Shown piece after piece: positions 58,401-64,000 of a DNA stretch of 64,000 nucleotides. The notes under the pieces were generated by a model. The model worked only from the letters and a program-made list of their open reading frames with translations, was not told the origin of the DNA and made no database searches. The DNA comes from Trematomus loennbergii (Eukaryota; Chordata; Actinopteri; Perciformes; Nototheniidae): contig JAAOOA010000016.1 in the NCBI GenBank assembly GCA_012861695.1, forward strand, positions 19,731,702 to 19,795,701, written 5' to 3'. The position numbers and the translations under genes were made by a program. Each line of letters begins with the position of its first letter. Positions within the stretch are counted from its first letter, which is position 1.

Positions 58401-61400
58401 ACAGTCCCAAAAAAATGGAGAGCTGCTTCTGGTAGGCTTCTCAAATGTTTTACGTTGCCTCTAGTGGGATAACAACAATTTTCTAGAGTGTACATATTTG
58501 CATATCTTTTGTTGTTTCTGAAAAACAATATACTGAAAGAAGCATGAAGCAAGGAATGATAGACTTGCATTTCATTAGTGGCGTCAAGCTGGACAATTTG
58601 ATAGGCACAAATACAATTAACCCTGTTCTATCCATATCCAGTTGATCACAGAGTAAATGAGAATCAGACAAAAATAATCTCTATAGTTGAAGACTCAAAT
58701 TCATTAAGGAAAGTCAAATTATGTAAAGCAATTTCTCGTTAAGAGATTTATCAGTCTTATTGAGAATAGCATGATGTGTCTCGTGTTGTACGCATTCACC
58801 ATGACAAAACAATGAGATTTAATTTAGTATTCATAAGCACTTTGTGAATAAATGCTGTTGCATGTTACAGGTTGCATAAATAGACTTACTTTTGTGCTTC
58901 TTAAATATTTCAAAGAGCAGGGAAATGTTTTCACGTAGCTGTTATCAATTAATGTTAAAGAGTCACGTTGATCTCACACACACACATCCATCATTGTCCA
59001 CATGCATTTAGCTGAAGTCCCCACAGATTCATTGTCCTTGAAAGTACCCTTGGGTCCAGTCAAAAACAATATGGCAATCATCTGTTCTGCCTTAGCCTTT
59101 TGATGCCAAGTAACATATTTGAGTGGCTGTATTCATACCAGTATACACCATCTGGTATTTTCCATAGAAGAAGCATCAAACCACAGGCCAACTCTCAATC
59201 AACAGACTCATGGACTCACTGGCAGGTGTAATGGCATTACACCGAACACGAGGCACATAAACCAACTGGGAGTTGATAAAAGCAAAGTGAAGTGAGTTGC
59301 TGTTCTGAAAGGATAATCAACATTTTGTCAAACATTCAGACCCACAAAAAGCACTTGCATGTCTCCAATACAGTATATTAGCTAATTCTACATTTTACGT
59401 GACAGTATAGAATAATTAAATGCATTGTGAATTCAACCAGGTCTCAATTCATGTGATCAGAAAAGTTCTAATAAATGGGATGCTTTGAAAGAAATGGTTG
59501 TAAAGTACATTATCCAATATCAAATATGTAAAAGGTGCATGATTAATGTATGTTATAGTGCTTTATGTGTACTGTACAAAACATAAAAATGGAACAAAGT
59601 GAGTTGGCAGTACAACATACAAGGCATATTATTAAGGGAATCATATTAAGTGTTTTGTGATCAATTGGATTAAAAACATTCATTTTAGAAATGGACAAAC
59701 AAAGTGGAATTGTACTGTATGTGAATATAAAGTAAGTGAATATATTGATCTTTGGGCTTTGAATAATGAAAACTCAGGAAAACATGTTTAATGGTTAAAC
59801 TGCAGCTCATACAGTATATGCTCTCTGGAATAAACAGGTACATATGCAATTTCTGTCTAATCTTATGCGCATTGCATTGCTGTATGAATTTTATACCACG
59901 TAATCATTTCAATAACTGTATAAACCTTTTCAAAATCTCAGTAATTCGCTCAGTAATTACTAAGCAGGTAGCTGTTTTGATTTCCATTTCAAATAAATGT
60001 GTCATTGTTCAGTCGTCTAAGAAAAGTGCCTCGTTACTCAAGGCCTTTGTGACTGAGATAAATGTGAAATGTAAAATGTAATGTAATAATAATAATAAAT
60101 ACTAGTGTTAATCCATGTCAAAATATTATGTATACCTCTCAACGCCTGGCATGTGAACAGTCTGATTTCCTCAGAGAGACCTCAGAGATCCAATGTTATT
60201 GTCACTACTTTTCTTATTGTTATATGTTGTGACTTTAGTTAAGTTAAATGATATGTCACCCTTTTTAGATACATCAAATTGTATTCCCCACAAAAGCAGT
60301 TAACAAATATTACAATTATGAGTTTTTTAATGTGTGTTGGTTGCAGTCTTGGTTTCTGTTTGTTTTCCTGTAACTCAGCAGTCAGAGATGACTTTAAGCC
60401 CAGCAGCTATAACACAAACCCAGTGCAACAACATCAGCACTGGCATCCAATCGCTTTGTCCACAATTGGCTCATAGACTGGAAATGGAGTCATTTGGCTC
60501 TCTTTGGCTGTCCAAGCACATGCCTGTCTCCAGGAGATTGCTTGAGGGGATTTTTAAGTCTGTCTCCCGTTTGGCATATAACGATAAAGAGTAGCCTCAA
60601 TCTTGTCGCAACTTTAAAGAAAAACATTGAAAATGGGAAGCTGTAATGAGAATACTGGCAGATGAGGTGATTCATCCTGGTTGTCCAAACAAAAAAAAGG
60701 TTAATAGCTTAAGTGTTTGGAGCTCTTAACAGGAGGACAAACTGACCTGCCACAAACCGTCTGGGGCAGGCCATAGTCTAACTTAATTTCCTGGCTACTG
60801 ATCAGGATGGGATTGGATCAGCTTAACTTGATGTAGGTCAAGAGAAAAGCAAACATCTGGAGCTAGTGGTGGGTCATGCCATTATTACACCCCACCTATA
60901 GGTGCAAGGCTGTATGGTTTAATCTGTTCAATCTTTTAATTCCATCCCATTATTTTTGGTTTGCACTAGATGGGAATCACTGATATGTTCATGCATCAGT
61001 GAGTCTGCAGAAAGTCCCTCATAGTAGCTGATTTTAGTGGTCTATGACTTTTAAAACTGATAGAGGGAAGAGGGGGAGGTGATTTAGGAAAGGAATGGTT
61101 AATCCTTTAGCCCTTCCTTAGACATATAGCACAGTGTAAGAGATGTTTTATTCTTGATGATTATCTTCCGCTCAGTCATTTCACCATGACCAATGCCATG
61201 ATGAGATTTCTAATTAGTTAAAACTTCTAAAATATCTGTTCACTGAATCATTTTCAGCAACAATGTAACAACATTTTACAGCAGTTGGCAAAATGGTGCT
61301 CCTTTGACTCAAGGATACAGTGTGACACAGTAGTATATGGTCGTCAATTCAAGGTCCACAAAAACGTGAATGGATACAAATACGGAAACCAATCAACTAC

Positions 61401-62981
61401 CATCGAACTTGAAAAAGACAGGATTATTTTCTCATTAATTGTACTATATGTAAGCAGTCTGATTTAGGTAGCCTTGTCATGAACCTAAAGTGAAGATATT
61501 TCTAAGAAAAGAGTCGGCAAATTGGTGGATTTGTTTTTGTCATATCTCCACTGAGAAATATTTAGAAAAAGGAAAAAAAGTGAAAGCCATTGTAAGCAAT
61601 ATTGCTCCCTTCTATATGATAGTGTTGCGCCTAATAGGATTATGCAAGAAGAGGCTGTGTGTGATGGAGAGGAGGGTAGACTCCCATGATTTACAAGCCT
61701 GACAGGAACAATTAGGAGGGCTCACTCAGTGGGCTATTACTCAACACAGACAAAATGAAAAGCCTGCCTTTCATTTGCATCAATGCAGCCATGAGGGAAG
61801 CAAGTGGAATTGTGGCTGAAAAGAGATACTCTAACTAGGGAGCCTATTAAAAGCTAAAATAGCCTCTGGATTTATATTTTGCACAATACACATAAACATT
61901 TTTGGCACAGACGTGTTTTTTTCCCCCTTGTGGGCTATCCTGCTACAAAACCCTTGACTCTAACCGGATACAACATGTTATAAATATTAAAGGCTGTGGA
62001 TTGATAGTTGCTCATTATTGCCTGAATGTGTGTAATTCAAGTCGCACCACAACTGGAGGGGTGACACATAACATTACAGTGTAGCCTACAGAACAGTCAT
62101 TTTGTGCTACACACCCCAGGCTCTGTAATTATAAGCTCTTTTTTCTTTTAATCTAAAACAATAGGATTGAAAAAAAATATGATGAGAGAATTGGTATTCA
62201 CAGCTAACTGATGATTATTAGTTTAATATTTGACATTCATAATCCTATACGGCATATTCTGGCAGTGTTTACTTCTATAGTGTGCAGGTAGATGAAACTC
62301 TAGAAACAGGACAGCACAGCAAGAGGCAATTAGAGCAGCTCCAGTATTTCTTGGCTGGCCTAATGGGTCACGTGTGCATGCAGCAACGAGGGACATCCAG
62401 CAGCTCCCGTCCCCACATCTGCTGAATAAATGAGAGATCTCTCCAAAACAGCACAATGTTCGTTGACAGCTGATCAGAGAAGTGGTGTGAGATGCAACTA
62501 ATGCAAGTATGGCGTTGTTTGTGTGCGTGTGCTTTGAAAACGGAGTGGCATGCGGATCACTGTTGCAACTTGCAACCTATGAAAGTTGATCTGGGCTACT
62601 GATCGGGAGTCTGTGCACGCATTCACTTTTGTCATACATTAAGTAGAGGAGATAGAGGTTTAAGCAGGGCTGTTTTGGCTTAATCCCACACCCACCTGCT
62701 CCTGCAGGATTTTGGACTATTACCGCCTGCTCTTCCAAAAACACAGTCCCGTTCCCCTTGTTCTTACTGTGATGTTGATCACTGCCGCCCTCAACAAAGT
62801 TTTCTGTTGCAAATCTGTCTCACACAACCCACAAGGAGGATTATACATTCAGTATGAAGCCTTCATGGAATTCATACTATGATTTTTAATTGGTAACCTT
62901 TAGAAGATGAGAACTGAAAAAGCAGTCTTACTTTTTAAGTAAAAGTCTTACTTACAGTAAGAATGGTCTGAGTCTATTTAA

Positions 62982-63498
62982 AGGTCCCCTATTATACTGT
63001 TTTTCATCAATATATTATAGGTCTCAGATATACAAAATAAAAATAAAAAGTTTCTGAAGTGTTTGGCTTGAAATACCATACAGATCATGCATTGCAGCAT
63101 CTCATAAACCCCTCTGTTTCAGCCCTGTTTCAAAAGTGCTGATTCTGTGTCTGTTACTTTAGATGAAAATAAGGTGCCGCTCCCCAAGCCCCTCTGAGAG
63201 ACATTTGGTTAAAAAGAACACAATGGTGCTCTAGGAGGAGATTCAGGTGATAAGGTGGGGGGGGGGTTACCTTGGTTGGTGATTGGCTAATGGTTACACA
63301 AGCCAAAAAACCGTTATGACATCATAAAGTGGCCAAAGTCTGATCAGCTCATTTTCAGTCAGGTTTTTATATAAATGGATCAGGACAAAAAGTGAGCAAA
63401 TCTTTTTTCCTGAAACTTTCAGAATCTCTTTACACAGAGGGGACACATGTTTATGTATAAAAGACATGAAAAGGTGGACTTTGCATAATAGGTGACCT
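62982..63498. mobile_element. Full-length TTAA-flanked MITE (piggyBac-type, non-autonomous)
   Basis: Flanked by TTAA at 62978-62981 and 63499-63502. The terminal inverted repeats are AGGTCCCCTATTATAC at the left and GCATAATAGGTGACCT at the right (imperfect). Length 517 bp, no transposase frame. TTAA duplications are the signature of piggyBac-superfamily elements; family assignment is inference. Confidence 0.8.
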
Positions 63499-63790
63499 TT
63501 AAGTCGCCCTGCCCTGTTTATCTGTCTGTCATTTGGGATGGCATTAGAGCCTGCCTGTGTAGTCCAGTGTTGGGCTTGTTGGCAAGTCACAACCAAGTCA
63601 AATAAACGTAGGTCATATGCTCTGCTGTAGCATACTCTGTCGTTACTGTTGTAAAAATGTGACACAAATTGTGTTTGACCATCACAACCCCCCGAAAATT
63701 TCAAAATCATAATTTGATCAATTTGGTTTCATAACCACATTTTTTTTCTTCAGTAAGGCATGAATGTAAAATGTGTGCCTTTTTGACCTG

Positions 63791-64000
63791 ACAGTGGCAC
63801 TCTGTTTATTTCACACTTCCAGGAGAGACAACGGGTAAATCCCTCTCTTTGCCGGCTCACAGACCCCAAAGGACGGACTAAACACCTCCAGCATGAATCC
63901 CTAACAGTGGCACTCTGTTTATTTCACACATCCAGGATAGAGACCGGGGAAATCACCTCTCTGTGGCCCCTCCAAGACCCCCAAAGGACAGCCTGAAGAC
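63791..64000 (+). repeat. Tandem duplication, period 113 bp, running off the window
   Basis: acagtggcactctgtttatt begins at 63791 and again at 63904, followed in both by similar tccagga...ccccaaagga phrases. Two copies are visible; the array may continue beyond 64000. Confidence 0.8.

Larger units (their letters stand above)
49281..64000. other. Non-coding DNA with repeats
   Basis: No coding exon supported. Contains the 50511-50586 palindrome, mobile elements at 53737-54064, 54250-55430 and 62982-63498, and a duplication at 63791-64000. Segment 56190-56330 (tgaagcc/gaagctt-rich) resembles fish hAT-derived repeats, but its ends are unclear. Confidence 0.5.

Noticed and set aside
1..64000. CRISPR arrays, operons, rRNA genes or a prophage
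   Set aside because: None present; the window has spliced vertebrate gene structure and fish-type repeats throughout.

Overview
The window is vertebrate nuclear DNA, almost certainly from an acanthomorph (percomorph-type) teleost. It is AT-rich, has short introns with GT-AG boundaries, and carries several mobile-element families I recognise from fish: TTAA-flanked MITEs, a TAA-flanked MITE, solo-LTR-like elements and old 'gctaagctaa' repeats. I see no prokaryotic gene, operon, CRISPR array or ribosomal RNA. The small open reading frames scattered through the window are chance frames or shadows of exons.

Only one protein gene can be supported. It is on the minus strand and encodes a receptor-type protein tyrosine phosphatase epsilon (ptpre; fish carry ptprea/ptpreb-type copies). 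I reconstructed 19 coding exons between 11971 (ATG) and 1860 (stop). In order they encode a very short N-glycosylatable ectodomain, one transmembrane helix, a basic juxtamembrane segment, catalytic domain D1 (WPD loop, HCSAGVGRTG-type loop), pseudo-active domain D2 (WPE loop, [10 protein letters not shown]), and a C-terminal YANF Grb2-type motif. The expected product is about 674 aa, against about 700 aa in human PTPRE. The 3' UTR fills 1-1859. At least one 5'-UTR exon (17739-17851) and a GC-rich first exon/promoter (about 23759-24060) lie upstream.

The most important local observation is in the exon carrying the D1 catalytic loop (5423-5557). It is 135 bp, where phase and homology require 136 bp. 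One base is missing inside the GVGR codons, so the reading frame breaks and reaches a stop 15 codons after the catalytic-loop Ser. The D2 counterpart exon (2062-2197) is a normal 136 bp. A homopolymer sequencing error is the likeliest cause, but a real D1-null allele is possible.

From 24.1 to 64 kb I find no coding gene. There is one well-formed spliced exon candidate on the minus strand (40519-40667), with stops in all frames, which could be a distal 5' exon of ptpre or a lncRNA. The rest is intronic or intergenic DNA with mobile elements: a TA-flanked MITE (41314-41610), a solo LTR with 5-bp target duplication (42605-43040), a TTAA MITE (43506-43887), an LTR-like element (48773-49280), a TAA-flanked MITE (53737-54064), a 1.2-kb TTAA-type candidate (54250-55430), and two copies of one TTAA MITE family (19001-19139 partial; 62982-63498 full). 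Two striking perfect inverted repeats (38654-38700 and 50511-50586) are not explained by known element structure. I did not find a previously undescribed biological system; the findings below are the real oddities.
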